Of a stretch of 64,000 nt of DNA, positions 17,328-26,998 are shown one piece after another (within the stretch, counting starts at the first letter, position 1; each line of letters starts with the position of its first letter). The position numbers and the translations under genes are program-made. The stretch covers positions 62,001 to 126,000 of the forward strand of contig NZ_JAAKZI010000006.1 of the NCBI RefSeq assembly GCF_011045165.1, given 5' to 3'. The stretch is from Arthrobacter silviterrae (GTDB lineage Bacteria; Actinomycetota; Actinomycetes; Actinomycetales; Micrococcaceae). The notes under the pieces are model-generated. The model searched no databases. It saw nothing but the letters and a program-made list of their open reading frames with translations, and was not told the origin of the DNA.

Positions 17328-18531
17328 CCCGGCCGCGGCGCTGCGCCACGAGTGCCAGCACGGCGCAGGCTGCGGCAATGGGGATGGCGAATCCGGCCAC
17401 GGAAGCTTGCAGCCCCCACAGCTTGACGGCCACCCCCAGTCCCAGGACGGGGATGGCGCTGCCCAGGTAGGTCACGATGTAGACAGCTGAAATGACCTGC
17501 GCATGGCGGTCCGGCTCCACGGCTTCTGCCACGTCGTTGAACACCACGCGGAAGGCGGCGCCCTGGCCCAGCCCGGCGCTGATGCTTGCCAACACCAGCA
17601 GCAGCGGGGAATGCACGGCCCCGGCGGCTGCGATCAGCAGCACGGACACGCCCAGCAGCAGCAGGCCCGCCGGCACCAGGTACCGGCCCCGGAGGGACAG
17701 GAGTTGGCTGAGGGCCGAGCAGGCCAGCGTCACGGCGGCCAGCAGCCCAATCAGCGGGCGGGAATCGGCGTGCATGATCTGGGCAAAGTAGCCGGGTGCC
17801 AGGGACAGGCAAAAGCCGAAGACGGCAAAGCTGACAAAGCCGGTCACGGCGGCGAGCCAAAACGTGCCGCGGGCGTTCCTGGCCAGCGACGGCACGCGGG
17901 GGCGCAGGTAGTTCCGGCCCTGTCCTGCCGGGGCGGGATTGAGCGCGGGGCGGGCGTCCAGGAGGAGCAGCGGCACCAGCAGCATCAGCAGCACCACGGA
18001 GTGGACCAGGAACGGGGCCCGTGTGTGGTGCGGCAACAGCGAGAGCAGCCCGCCCATGACCGGCCCGGCCGCCACTCCGCCGGAGGAGGAAAGCAGCGTG
18101 AACCGGGACGCCCATTCGGGCCTGCTGGGCATCAGGTCGCGCAGTGCGGCGGCGCTGGCCCCGGTGCCTATCGCCACGGCAAGGCCCTGCAGGGACCGGC
18201 CGGCCACCAGCTGGGGCAGGGAATCGGCTGTGCCGAAGACAGCGCCGCCCGCCAGGCCCACGACGACGGCGAGAACCAGGGCAGCCCGCCGCCCGATGTG
18301 ATCGGACCAGTGGCCAAACAGCACCAGCCCGCCAATGAGCGCTCCCACGTAGGCGGTGAATGCGACGGTGACGCCTACCGTGTCGAATCCGATTTGGGCC
18401 TGCAGCAGCGGGTACAGCGGGGTGGCCAGGTTGGCCCCCACCAGCAGGGTGAAAATGACGGTTCCGGCAAGGGCAAGGCGCACGGCCACGGACGGGTCCC
18501 AGCCACGGCCGGCCACGGAGGGGCGGCGCAT
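17290..18531 (-). CDS. MFS transporter, divergent from a second Lrp regulator
   Basis: 413 residues, 12 membrane helices. MFS motif A is LFGHWSDHIGRRAALVLAVV. Other conserved parts are GRSLQGLAVAIGTGASAAALRDLMP and ISAVYIVTYLGSAIPVLGLGV. The ATG at 18531 (MRRPSVAG) has AGGA upstream; a TTG at 18588 in the same frame would add 19 residues. An adjacent Lrp-type regulator facing the other way suggests an amino-acid-related exporter, which is inference. The 3' end overlaps the first Lrp gene by 38 bp on the opposite strand. Confidence 0.85.
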   Translation of the reverse strand: MRRPSVAGRGWDPSVAVRLALAGTVIFTLLVGANLATPLYPLLQAQIGFDTVGVTVAFTAYVGALIGGLVLFGHWSDHIGRRAALVLAVVVGLAGGAVFGTADSLPQLVAGRSLQGLAVAIGTGASAAALRDLMPSRPEWASRFTLLSSSGGVAAGPVMGGLLSLLPHHTRAPFLVHSVVLLMLLVPLLLLDARPALNPAPAGQGRNYLRPRVPSLARNARGTFWLAAVTGFVSFAVFGFCLSLAPGYFAQIMHADSRPLIGLLAAVTLACSALSQLLSLRGRYLVPAGLLLLGVSVLLIAAAGAVHSPLLLVLASISAGLGQGAAFRVVFNDVAEAVEPDRHAQVISAVYIVTYLGSAIPVLGLGVAVKLWGLQASVAGFAIPIAAACAVLALVAQRRGRVSPAGPGAPACA

Positions 18532-18694
18532 GGCCAATTCCTGCAGCACGCTCACAAAAAACTCACTCTCACCACTACGCTGAATCAAATACCTCTATAG
18601 AATGAGTCAGCACCGTCACTAAATATGAGTTTTCATCTCGATATGCTTCAAAATAGTCAAAAGTATCCGTTGCCACGATCCCGGAGTGATCCCC

Positions 18695-19165
18695 ATGAGC
18701 ATTTTGGACCCCCTTGACGTCCGCCTGGTGTTGGCCCTCATCGCCGAGCCCCGCGCCCAAATTGGCGAACTCTCCGACACCTTGGGAGTGGCCCGCAACA
18801 CCATCCAGTCACACCTGCGCCAGCTGTCCCGTTCAGGGGCACTGCGGCGCGGCGGCCGCGAAGTCGACCTGGCAGCCATCGGCTACGACGTGGTGGCGTT
18901 CATTACGATCGAGGTCAACCACCGGGACCTGGACGGCGTCATTGCCGCCATGCGGGCCGTGCCCCAGGTGCTGGAAGTCTACGAAATCTCCGGCCGCGGC
19001 GATGTCTGGTGCCGCCTTGCAGCACGCGACGTCCACCACCTCCAGGCGGCGCTGCGCCAGCTGCTGCGGATCAAGGGGGTCATCCGCACGGAAACGTCGC
19101 TGGCCCTGCACGAGCACATCCCGTACCGGATCCAGCCGCTGCTCAACGGCATGAGCCACGGCTGA
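18695..19165 (+). CDS. Lrp/AsnC-family transcriptional regulator
   Basis: 156 residues. The N-terminal HTH (LDPLDVRLVLALIAEPRAQIGELSDTLGVARNTIQSHLRQLSRSGAL) is followed by a RAM domain (VAFITIEVNHRDLDGVIAAMRAVPQVLEVYEISGRGDVWCRLAARD). The ATG at 18695 has GGAG eight bases upstream. It is divergent from the MFS gene at 18531 and probably regulates it. Only distantly like the other Lrp protein at 16812, so not a recent duplicate. Confidence 0.9.
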   Translation: MSILDPLDVRLVLALIAEPRAQIGELSDTLGVARNTIQSHLRQLSRSGALRRGGREVDLAAIGYDVVAFITIEVNHRDLDGVIAAMRAVPQVLEVYEISGRGDVWCRLAARDVHHLQAALRQLLRIKGVIRTETSLALHEHIPYRIQPLLNGMSHG

Positions 19166-19227
19166 ACCACGGCATCATGACGGCGGGGCTGCGCGCAGCG
19201 AATGCCCGCGGCGGCCATAATGGGCAG

Positions 19228-20223
19228 GTGACCATCATTGACAATGCCGTGTATGTCAGCGGCCGCCGCCACGCAGACCCCAAGTCCCTGGACCAGACCT
19301 ACGACGTCATGGCCGCGTGCGGCGGCATGGCCTGGATCGGCATGTTCCGGCCCACTGCCGAGGAAATGGCGTCGCTGGCGGACGAATTTTCCCTCCACCA
19401 GCTGGCGGTCGAGGACACCATCAAGGCACACCAGCGGCCCAAGGTGGAACAGTACGACGACGTGCTGTTCACCGTGCTGCGCCCCGCCCGCTATCTGGAT
19501 GACAGGGAAGCAGTGGAATTTGGCGAGCTGCACATTTTTACGGGCAAGAACTTCGTCATCACCATCCGGCACGCTGAAACGCCGGGGTTGGCTTCCACGC
19601 GCCACCGCCTCGAAGCCGATCCGGAACTGCTGGCCAAGGGGCCGGAGGCCGTGCTGTACGCCATTCTGGACCAGGTGGTGGACGACTACACGCCCGTGGT
19701 CAACGGCCTGGAAAACGACATTGACGAGATCGAGGACCAGCTCTTTGCCGGAGATCCCAACGTCTCGCGGCGCATCTACCAGCTGTCGCGGGAGGTCATC
19801 GCCTTCCAGCGTGCCATCCATCCGCTGCACGACATCATGGCCCAGCTGCGGGGCGGCCTGATGAAGTACGGTGCGGACAAGGAGCTGCTGCGCTACGTCC
19901 GTGACGTGGCCGACCATGTGGAAACGGTCAAGGCGAAGGTCGATTCCTTCCGCCAGCTGCTTCAAAACGCGCTCACCGTGGACGGCACGCTGACGGCCAA
20001 CCGGCAAAACGAGGCCAGCGCAGCCCAAAACGAACAGGTCAAGAAGATTTCTTCGTGGGCGGCCATCCTGTTCGCACCGTCGTTCGTGGCAGGCATTTAC
20101 GGCATGAATTTCCACATCATCCCGGAACTGAGCTGGGCGTGGGGCTACCCGTATGCCATTGCCCTGATGGTCCTGGTGGCCGTTGTCATGTACCTCATCT
20201 TCAAGAAAAAGACCTGGCTGTAA
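19228..20223 (+). CDS. corA: CorA-family magnesium/cobalt transporter
   Basis: 331 residues. A large N-terminal cytoplasmic domain is followed by two C-terminal membrane helices, the first ending in the diagnostic GMN motif (AGIYGMNFH, about 292) and the second GYPYAIALMVLVAVVMYLIF, then a basic tail KKKTWL. The long stalk helix (DYTPVVNGLENDIDEIEDQLF) is typical. The GTG at 19228 is chosen because CATAAT ends exactly 6 bases upstream; an in-frame ATG at 19177 would place that hexamer inside the gene. Forms a homopentamer for divalent cation influx in characterised relatives. Confidence 0.9.
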   Translation: MTIIDNAVYVSGRRHADPKSLDQTYDVMAACGGMAWIGMFRPTAEEMASLADEFSLHQLAVEDTIKAHQRPKVEQYDDVLFTVLRPARYLDDREAVEFGELHIFTGKNFVITIRHAETPGLASTRHRLEADPELLAKGPEAVLYAILDQVVDDYTPVVNGLENDIDEIEDQLFAGDPNVSRRIYQLSREVIAFQRAIHPLHDIMAQLRGGLMKYGADKELLRYVRDVADHVETVKAKVDSFRQLLQNALTVDGTLTANRQNEASAAQNEQVKKISSWAAILFAPSFVAGIYGMNFHIIPELSWAWGYPYAIALMVLVAVVMYLIFKKKTWL

Positions 20224-20227
20224 CGGG

Positions 20228-21529
20228 CTAGGTCCGCGCCAGCGCGTCAATGTCCTCCAGGAAGTCCTGGGCGACGGCGTCGCTTACGGTGGCTTTTGTC
20301 TCGGCAATGGTGTCCAGGTAGTCGGCCGTGACCGGGCCGCGCACACCGGCTCCTTCCGCCGTGGAGAAAGCGCCGCCGTCGAACATGGCCGCTTCCAACG
20401 CCCGCTGGGAGGCGCTGCGGGCGGCAAACTCAATGTCTGCCGGCGAGAAGCCGCGGCTGGCTGCAACCAGCCCCGCAACATCCACCCCTTCCACGGCGGA
20501 CGCGGGGATGAAGCGGTGCCACATGGCGGTGCGGGCCTCGTCGTCCGGCAGGCCGATGGGGATCACGTAGTCGAATCGGCCGTGGCGCAGGAACGCGGAA
20601 TCCAGGGAGCGGATGAAATTCGTGGCACACACCAGCAGCCGGCCGGGCTGGTCGCGGAACGCCGGGATGATCTTGAGCAGCTCATTCGTGACGCCCTGCA
20701 TGGGCGACGCCGGCTTCCCCGAGCGCTGGGACGCAATTTCCTCCACCTCGTCGATGAAGACCACGGCGTGTTCCAACTCGGCAATGTCCAAAAACGTCTG
20801 CCGCAGCGCACCGGCCAGCCCGCCCGGCTCCCCCGCCAGCCGCGACGGGAACACCTCCACAAATGGCCATTCCAGGCGCGAGGCAATGGCCTTGGCGAAC
20901 GTTGTCTTGCCGGTGCCGGGAGGCCCAAACAGCACCACGGCGCGCGGCGGCACCACGCCGAATTCCTCCGCGAGCTCCGACTCGGCCAGCGGCAGCACCA
21001 GCCGCCGCTCCAGCAGCTCCTTTTCCGCCGTCATGCCTGCCACCCGGTCCCAAAGGTCGCGCGGAAGCACGCGCCCGCCCAGTTCCTCCAGCGCCCCGAG
21101 TTCGGCCCGCTGAACCGGGATGCGGCGTTCAAAGTAGCGAAGGTTTTTCTTCACCACGAAGCCGCGGTTGGAGAACGCCTCCACCCGCGTCTCGGTTTCC
21201 GGCATGAGCGCCGAGAGCTTGTTGAGGCCATGGGCCGCCATGCGGTTTTCGACGGCGGCCAGCAGCGAGGTGCCGATGCCCCTGCCACGGAATGCCGGCA
21301 GCGTGGACAAGAAAACGATCCAGCCCTGGTCGTGCGCGGCCCGGGCCACGGCGGCGCCCACCAGTTTTTCGCCCTGGACGGCCACGACGGCGTGGTCCTT
21401 TTCGCAGGAGGCCAGGACTTCGGAGAGGTCATAGACGGGCTCCACTCCGTTGGCCTTCAGGGACTGCCACAAGCCCAATATTCCCTCGACGTCTTGCGAA
21501 TGAAAGTCACGTATCTTCCACGTTGTCAT
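20228..21529 (-). CDS. Fusion of GNAT acetyltransferase and AAA ATPase
   Basis: 433 residues with two domains. Residues about 1-135 are a GNAT N-acetyltransferase (VVAVQGEKLVGAAVARAA, FLSTLPAFRGRGIGTSLLAAVENRMAAHG with the R/Q-G-x-G/A acetyl-CoA motif RGRGIG). Residues about 170-430 are an AAA+ ATPase: Walker A FGPPGTGKTTFAKAIA, Walker B VVFIDEVEEIA, sensor 1 LLVCATNF and the arginine-finger region LRHGRFDYVIPIGLPD. The AAA part resembles FtsH/spastin-type modules without a protease. The substrate of either half is unknown. ATG with GGAGCGGCGGAAC upstream. It stands alone between convergent corA and an MFS gene read in the same direction. Confidence 0.85.
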   Translation of the reverse strand: MTTWKIRDFHSQDVEGILGLWQSLKANGVEPVYDLSEVLASCEKDHAVVAVQGEKLVGAAVARAAHDQGWIVFLSTLPAFRGRGIGTSLLAAVENRMAAHGLNKLSALMPETETRVEAFSNRGFVVKKNLRYFERRIPVQRAELGALEELGGRVLPRDLWDRVAGMTAEKELLERRLVLPLAESELAEEFGVVPPRAVVLFGPPGTGKTTFAKAIASRLEWPFVEVFPSRLAGEPGGLAGALRQTFLDIAELEHAVVFIDEVEEIASQRSGKPASPMQGVTNELLKIIPAFRDQPGRLLVCATNFIRSLDSAFLRHGRFDYVIPIGLPDDEARTAMWHRFIPASAVEGVDVAGLVAASRGFSPADIEFAARSASQRALEAAMFDGGAFSTAEGAGVRGPVTADYLDTIAETKATVSDAVAQDFLEDIDALART

Positions 21530-21635
21530 GTTCCGCCGCTCCCTTTCCCTGCCTCTGCCTTGTCCGTGCTACGCATCATGGCACGGCGGCAGCCTCCGCG
21601 TCGACGGCTGTCCGCGCCATGGGTGCGCGGGAGGG

Positions 21636-23045
21636 CTACCGTGTCCGCACAACCTCCCCGGCGGAGCGGTGCATGAGCAGCGCCTCCACCACGGGGTACA
21701 GCATCAGCACGCCCAGGACGGCGAATGTCCACTGGTAGGCGGCCACGGGCGGCGCGCCGGCCAGCAGTGCGCCGGCGGCACGCAGGATCAGGGCGCCGAC
21801 GGCCACGCCCAGGCCCGTGGCAATCTGGGCGATAGTGGAAGACAAGGTGTTGGCGCCGGACATTCCCGCCTGTGGCACGTCCGCAAACTGCAGCGTGTTG
21901 TAGGCGCTGAAGCCGACGGAGCGCAGCACGCCGCTGGCAAACAGGACGGCGGCAATTGCGGCAAGGGGCGTGCCCGGCCCAAGCAGCGCGCACGCCCCCA
22001 GCACCAGTGCGCCGCCCAGGTTGCTCAGCAGCAGCACGGTGCGGAAGCCAAAGCGGCGGATCAACGGCGAGGTGGCTGGCTTGATCAGCACGTTCCCGGC
22101 GAACACGGCCATGGTCATCAGCCCGGCCTCGAACGCCGTCCAGCCGAACCCCAGCATGAACATCAGCGGCAACAAGAACGGCACGGCGTTGATGACCAGC
22201 CGGTACAGCGCCCCGCCGCCGTTGCCCACGCGGAACGTGGGAATGCGCAGGGCGCGCAGGTCCAGCAGCGGGTGCCGCGACCGCTTGAACCACCACAGGG
22301 CTGCCATTCCGCTGGTCAGCGCCAGCACAAGCCACAGCACGACGGCGGCCCACGGCGTGGGTGCCGCGCCGATCTGTTCCAGCCCAATCACCAGGGCGGC
22401 GAGCGCGATCCCGCACAGCACAAAGCCGGTCCAGTCCGGCGGCGGCACCTTGTGTGCCCGGATGGACGGCACCACCTTCAGCGCCACCGCAAACGCGAGG
22501 ATGCCCAGGGGCACATTGACCAGGAAGATCCAGTGCCAGCTGGCGTAGGTGGTCAGGAGCCCGCCCAGGGCCGGGGCAATCACCGGCGCAATGAGGGCCG
22601 GCCACGTCAGGTAGGCGATGGCCTCGAGGAATTCCTTCCGGTCCGCATCCCGCAGCACCACCAGCCTGCCCACGGGGACCATGAGGGCCCCGCCCAGGCC
22701 CTGCAGCATCCGGGCGCCGCAGAGAAAGGCGAGGTTGGGGCTGGCCGCGCACAGCAGCGATGCCACAGTGAAGATGGCAATGGCCGCAGTGAAGACGCGC
22801 CGTGCCCCATACCGTTCCGCCAGCCAGCCGCTGATGGGGATGCCCACGGCGAGCGTGATGAGGTACGCCGTCATGGCCAGGTTGATGTCCACGGGCCGGA
22901 CGTGCAGGTCTGCGGCCATGCCGGCAGCCGCCGTGGCAATGATGGTGCCGTCGAGGATTTCCATGAAATACGTCCCGGCGACCAGCAGCGCCAGGGCACG
23001 GCTGAAGGAGGGGGTGCGGGCCGCCGCAGTGGTTCTCTGTCTCAC
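21636..23045 (-). CDS. DHA2-type MFS multidrug transporter
   Basis: 469 residues with about 14 hydrophobic helices. DHA2 family marks are LDGTIIATAAAGMAADL near the N-terminus, motif A GWLAERYGARRVFTAAIA, and WHWIFLVNVPLGILAF. Drug or metabolite efflux by proton antiport is the family role; the substrate is unknown. The GTG at 23045 is preceded by TAGGCT (23053-23058 minus strand) ending 7 bases upstream. The frame is open to 23219 but the added part has no MFS likeness. Divergent from the nitroreductase gene. Confidence 0.85.
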   Translation of the reverse strand: MRQRTTAAARTPSFSRALALLVAGTYFMEILDGTIIATAAAGMAADLHVRPVDINLAMTAYLITLAVGIPISGWLAERYGARRVFTAAIAIFTVASLLCAASPNLAFLCGARMLQGLGGALMVPVGRLVVLRDADRKEFLEAIAYLTWPALIAPVIAPALGGLLTTYASWHWIFLVNVPLGILAFAVALKVVPSIRAHKVPPPDWTGFVLCGIALAALVIGLEQIGAAPTPWAAVVLWLVLALTSGMAALWWFKRSRHPLLDLRALRIPTFRVGNGGGALYRLVINAVPFLLPLMFMLGFGWTAFEAGLMTMAVFAGNVLIKPATSPLIRRFGFRTVLLLSNLGGALVLGACALLGPGTPLAAIAAVLFASGVLRSVGFSAYNTLQFADVPQAGMSGANTLSSTIAQIATGLGVAVGALILRAAGALLAGAPPVAAYQWTFAVLGVLMLYPVVEALLMHRSAGEVVRTR

Positions 23046-23201
23046 CGGCCCAAGCCTAGCGGCCGAGGGGCCCCGCCCGAGCTTGCGAGGGTGGGGAGGG
23101 CGCGACGGCGCTAGCGGCGCTAGGAGCCGAGGGACTGCAGGCACGTGACGAACGTCATACCTCGCCGGGAAACAATTGGACGCTCCTGGGCGCTCTAACC
23201 C

Positions 23202-23220
23202 TGTGAAACCAATTTTCACA
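23202..23220. promoter_or_regulatory. Palindrome upstream of the nitroreductase gene
   Basis: TGTGAAA-CCAAT-TTTCACA is a perfect dyad with 7-bp arms, ending 16 bases before the nitroreductase ATG and inside the divergent gap with the MFS gene. It is a likely binding site for an unidentified repressor or activator; no regulator gene is adjacent. Confidence 0.5.
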
Positions 23221-23236
23221 ACAGAGAGCTGCCCCC

Positions 23237-23866
23237 ATGAGCGTCGACATCGCCACCGAAACCATCCTGCAGGACCAACTCATCCTCGACGCCGACACCG
23301 CCGACAACCTCTTCCTGGAGGCCCGCACGGCCAACAGCTGGGCGGACGATGAGATTTCGGACGAAACGCTTGAAGCCGTCTACGCGCTGACCCGCATGGC
23401 CCCGACCGCAATGAACATCCAGCCGCTGCGCATCACCTGGGTGCGCTCCGCGGAAGCCCGCGAGCGTCTGGTGGCGCACATGGCCGACGGCAACAAGGCC
23501 AAGACCCTGACGGCGCCAGTGGTGGCCGTGCTCAGCTACGACACCGACTGGCACGAGCTCATGCCGACGACGGCGCCGCACGCCGCCGGCATGGTGCCCA
23601 CCTTTGCCGCGAACGACGCCCTGCGCCAGGGCATGGCAGCCAACAACGCCCACATCCAGGCCGGCTTCTTCATCATGGCGGCCCGTGCCGCCGGACTGGC
23701 CGCCGGCCCCATGGGCGGCTTCGACGCTGCGGGGATTGACGCCGAGTTCAACGCCGGCACGCCGCGCAAGGCCTTCCTGGTGGTCAACCTGGGGAAGCCG
23801 AACGGGATCGTGGACCGCGCCCGGCTGCACCGCCTGGAGTTCGACGCCGCCACCAAAACTGTGTAG
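23237..23866 (+). CDS. Nitroreductase-family protein, RutE-like (malonic semialdehyde reductase type)
   Basis: 209 residues. The match is to the RutE/HadB-like nitroreductase group: LFLEARTANSWADDEISDETLEAVYALTRMAPTAMNIQPLRITWVRS, HMADGNKAKTLTAPVVAVLSYDTDWHE, QAGFFIMAARAAGLAAGPMGGFD and AFLVVNLGKP. These FMN enzymes reduce malonic semialdehyde in pyrimidine catabolism or act on quinones; no other rut gene is nearby, so the physiological substrate is open. GAGAG ribosome site upstream. A palindrome at 23202-23220 probably controls it. Confidence 0.85.
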   Translation: MSVDIATETILQDQLILDADTADNLFLEARTANSWADDEISDETLEAVYALTRMAPTAMNIQPLRITWVRSAEARERLVAHMADGNKAKTLTAPVVAVLSYDTDWHELMPTTAPHAAGMVPTFAANDALRQGMAANNAHIQAGFFIMAARAAGLAAGPMGGFDAAGIDAEFNAGTPRKAFLVVNLGKPNGIVDRARLHRLEFDAATKTV

Positions 23867-23914
23867 GCGCTTAATATAGCGAAACTTTGGCGTTGAAAAT
23901 CAGTCTTGTACCTT

Positions 23915-23958
23915 AGTTGGCGCCACCCTCCGCAACTGCGGGAAGGGTGGCGCCAACT
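23915..23958. terminator. 15-bp inverted repeat with an inner hairpin
   Basis: Arms 23915-23929 and 23944-23958 are exact reverse complements (AGTTGGCGCCACCCT / AGGGTGGCGCCAACT). The 14-base middle contains a second dyad, CCGCA-AC-TGCGG. Placed 48 bp after the nitroreductase stop and before sulP, it is most simply a terminator, although no T-run follows. The rest of the 23867-24098 gap holds no gene. Confidence 0.6.
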
Positions 23959-24098
23959 GGTGTTAACGGAGCCTTTGCGGCCCGGTTGCGGCAACTGGCC
24001 AACGCCCTGGCCGGTAAAGTTGGCACGGATCGCCTATGCGCCAGCCGTGACAGACCGCAGGCACATTGTGGCGCGCACTGGCCGAAAGGAAGGCCCCA

Positions 24099-25628
24099 TT
24101 GCCAGAAAAACAGCGCAGCCGAAATGCCCCCGGGGCAGCATCCGGCCCCGTTGCGGACGCCGACACCTGGGCTGGCCACGTGAACATCCTGCGCACGCCG
24201 CGAGTGCTCAGCCGCGAGGTCCTGGCAGGCATGGTCACCACCCTGGCACTGGTGCCGGAGGTCATCTCCTTTTCCGTGATTGCCGGGGTTGACCCGATGA
24301 TTTCCCTCCTGGCCTCCGTGGTGCTGGCCGTCAGCATGTCATTTTTGGGCGGGCGTTCGGCCATGGTGACGGCCGCCGCCGGGTCCGTGGCGCTGGTCAT
24401 CGCACCCCTGGTCAGGAACCATGGGGTGGGCTATGTCCTGCCGACGGTGATTGTGGCCGGACTCATCCAAATTTCCTTCGGCTGGGCGGGCCTGGCACGG
24501 CTGATGCGGTTCATTCCCCGTTCCGTCATGATCGGCTTCGTCAACGCCCTGGGCATCCTGATTTTCACCGCCCAGGTCCCCCACCTGATCGGCGTGCCGT
24601 GGATGGTGTATCCGCTGTTCGCGCTGACCCTGGCCATCATCGCATTCCTGCCCAGGCTCACCCGTGCCGTGCCTGCGCCGCTGGTGGCCATCGTGGTGGT
24701 GACGGCACTGGTTGTCACGACAGGACTGGACGTGCCCAACGTTGCCGGCGAGGGGCCCATGAACGGCGGCCTGCCCGGGTTCACGCCGTTCCTTGTGCCA
24801 TTCAACCTGGACACTTTCCGCATCATCTGGCCAACAGCGGTGAGCGTGGCGTTTGTGGGCCTCATGGAAACCCTGCTGACGGCCAAGTTGGTTGACGAGC
24901 TGACGGACACCCGTTCGCACAAGGGCCGGGAATCCTGGGCCCTTGGCGTGGCCAACATCCTGGCCGGTTTTTACGGCGGCATGGCCGGTTGCGCCATGAT
25001 CGGCCAGACCGTGGTCAATGTGAAGATCGGCCGGGCCCGCAGCCGCATTTCGACGCTGGTTGCGGGGTTGTTCCTGCTGCTGCTGCTCACCTCGCTCAGC
25101 ACCGTGATGGGGCGGATCCCCATGGTGGCGCTGGCCGCCGTCATGATGGTGGTGGCCGTGTCCACGGTGAACTGGCACAGTGTCAGGCCGTCCACGCTGA
25201 AGCGGATGCCGCTGCCTGAAACCGTGGTGCTGGCGGTGACAATTGCCGTGGTGGTGGCCACTGGCAACCTGGCCTTGGGTGTTGCCGTGGGCGTGGTGCT
25301 GGCCATGGTTTTGTTTGCCCGGCGTGTGGCGCACGTGATCTCCGTGGACCGCACGCCTGCTGCGGACGGCGCATCCGTGCGGTATGTGGTGACCGGTCCG
25401 CTGTTCTTTGGCAGCAGCAACGACCTGGTGGAGCAGTTCAGTTACGCACTCGACCCGCCGCAGGTCGTGGTGGATTTTGCCGCTGCACAAATCTGGGACG
25501 CGTCCTCCGTTGCCGCTGTGGATTCGGTGGTGGACAAGTTCGCCCGGCACGGCTGCACCGTGGCCATCACCGGACTCGATAGCCGGAGCCGGGCTTTCCA
25601 CGGCAGGCTGACGGGCACGCTTTCCTAG
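24099..25628 (+). CDS. SulP/SLC26-family anion transporter with STAS domain
   Basis: 509 residues. The membrane core (about 40-390) starts with LAGMVTTLALVPEVISFSVIAGVDP and includes VTAAAGSVALVIAPLV, FIPRSVMIGFVNALGILIF and the ETLLTAKLVDELTDTRSHKGRE segment. A C-terminal cytoplasmic STAS domain (about 405-509) includes VVVDFAAAQIWDASSVAAVDSVV. SulP proteins carry sulfate, bicarbonate or dicarboxylates; the substrate cannot be told. The TTG at 24099 is chosen for its strong AAAGGAAGG ribosome site five bases upstream; an in-frame TTG at 24066 lacks one. Confidence 0.9.
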   Translation: MPEKQRSRNAPGAASGPVADADTWAGHVNILRTPRVLSREVLAGMVTTLALVPEVISFSVIAGVDPMISLLASVVLAVSMSFLGGRSAMVTAAAGSVALVIAPLVRNHGVGYVLPTVIVAGLIQISFGWAGLARLMRFIPRSVMIGFVNALGILIFTAQVPHLIGVPWMVYPLFALTLAIIAFLPRLTRAVPAPLVAIVVVTALVVTTGLDVPNVAGEGPMNGGLPGFTPFLVPFNLDTFRIIWPTAVSVAFVGLMETLLTAKLVDELTDTRSHKGRESWALGVANILAGFYGGMAGCAMIGQTVVNVKIGRARSRISTLVAGLFLLLLLTSLSTVMGRIPMVALAAVMMVVAVSTVNWHSVRPSTLKRMPLPETVVLAVTIAVVVATGNLALGVAVGVVLAMVLFARRVAHVISVDRTPAADGASVRYVVTGPLFFGSSNDLVEQFSYALDPPQVVVDFAAAQIWDASSVAAVDSVVDKFARHGCTVAITGLDSRSRAFHGRLTGTLS

Positions 25629-25670
25629 CACCCAGCGTGAGCCGGCCCCGTTCCGCTCCGGCCGGTCTAG

Positions 25671-26672
<1,002 letters not shown>

Positions 26673-26707
26673 GCTGGCGGGCGGCCTTGCTGCCGCGAAA
26701 CTGCTGC

Positions 26708-26926
26708 CTACTTTTTCCGGCCCCGGACAAAGTAGGCGATGGGCCCGGCAAAATTAATGAACGACGCCGCCACCCAGGCTTTCTTGGGGCCGTTGACTTC
26801 CAGCGGCGTGCGCCGTGAGAGGTCATGCAGGGCCGCCAGTTGCAGCAGCAGCTGCAGCACGCCGGCCACAATGATGGCGCGCCGCTTCCCCGGGGCCAGG
26901 TCCTGCCACTTTTGCCTGCCGTCCAT
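26708..26926 (-). CDS. Small membrane protein, PLDc_N-like
   Basis: 72 residues with two hydrophobic segments (RRAIIVAGVLQLLLQLAALHDL and WVAASFINFAGPIAYFV) and a basic tail GRKK. The layout and the NGPKKAWVAASFINFAGPIAYFVRGR segment resemble the small PLDc_N-type proteins found alone in many actinobacteria. A strong GGAGGGC ribosome site precedes the ATG. Function unknown. Convergent with mdh. Confidence 0.75.
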   Translation of the reverse strand: MDGRQKWQDLAPGKRRAIIVAGVLQLLLQLAALHDLSRRTPLEVNGPKKAWVAASFINFAGPIAYFVRGRKK

Positions 26927-26998
26927 GGTGCCCTCCGTAGTGGCGTCCTGCCGTTGTTGTTTCCTGCCGATGTGCCCAGTCTAAGGCGCGGACTGTGG

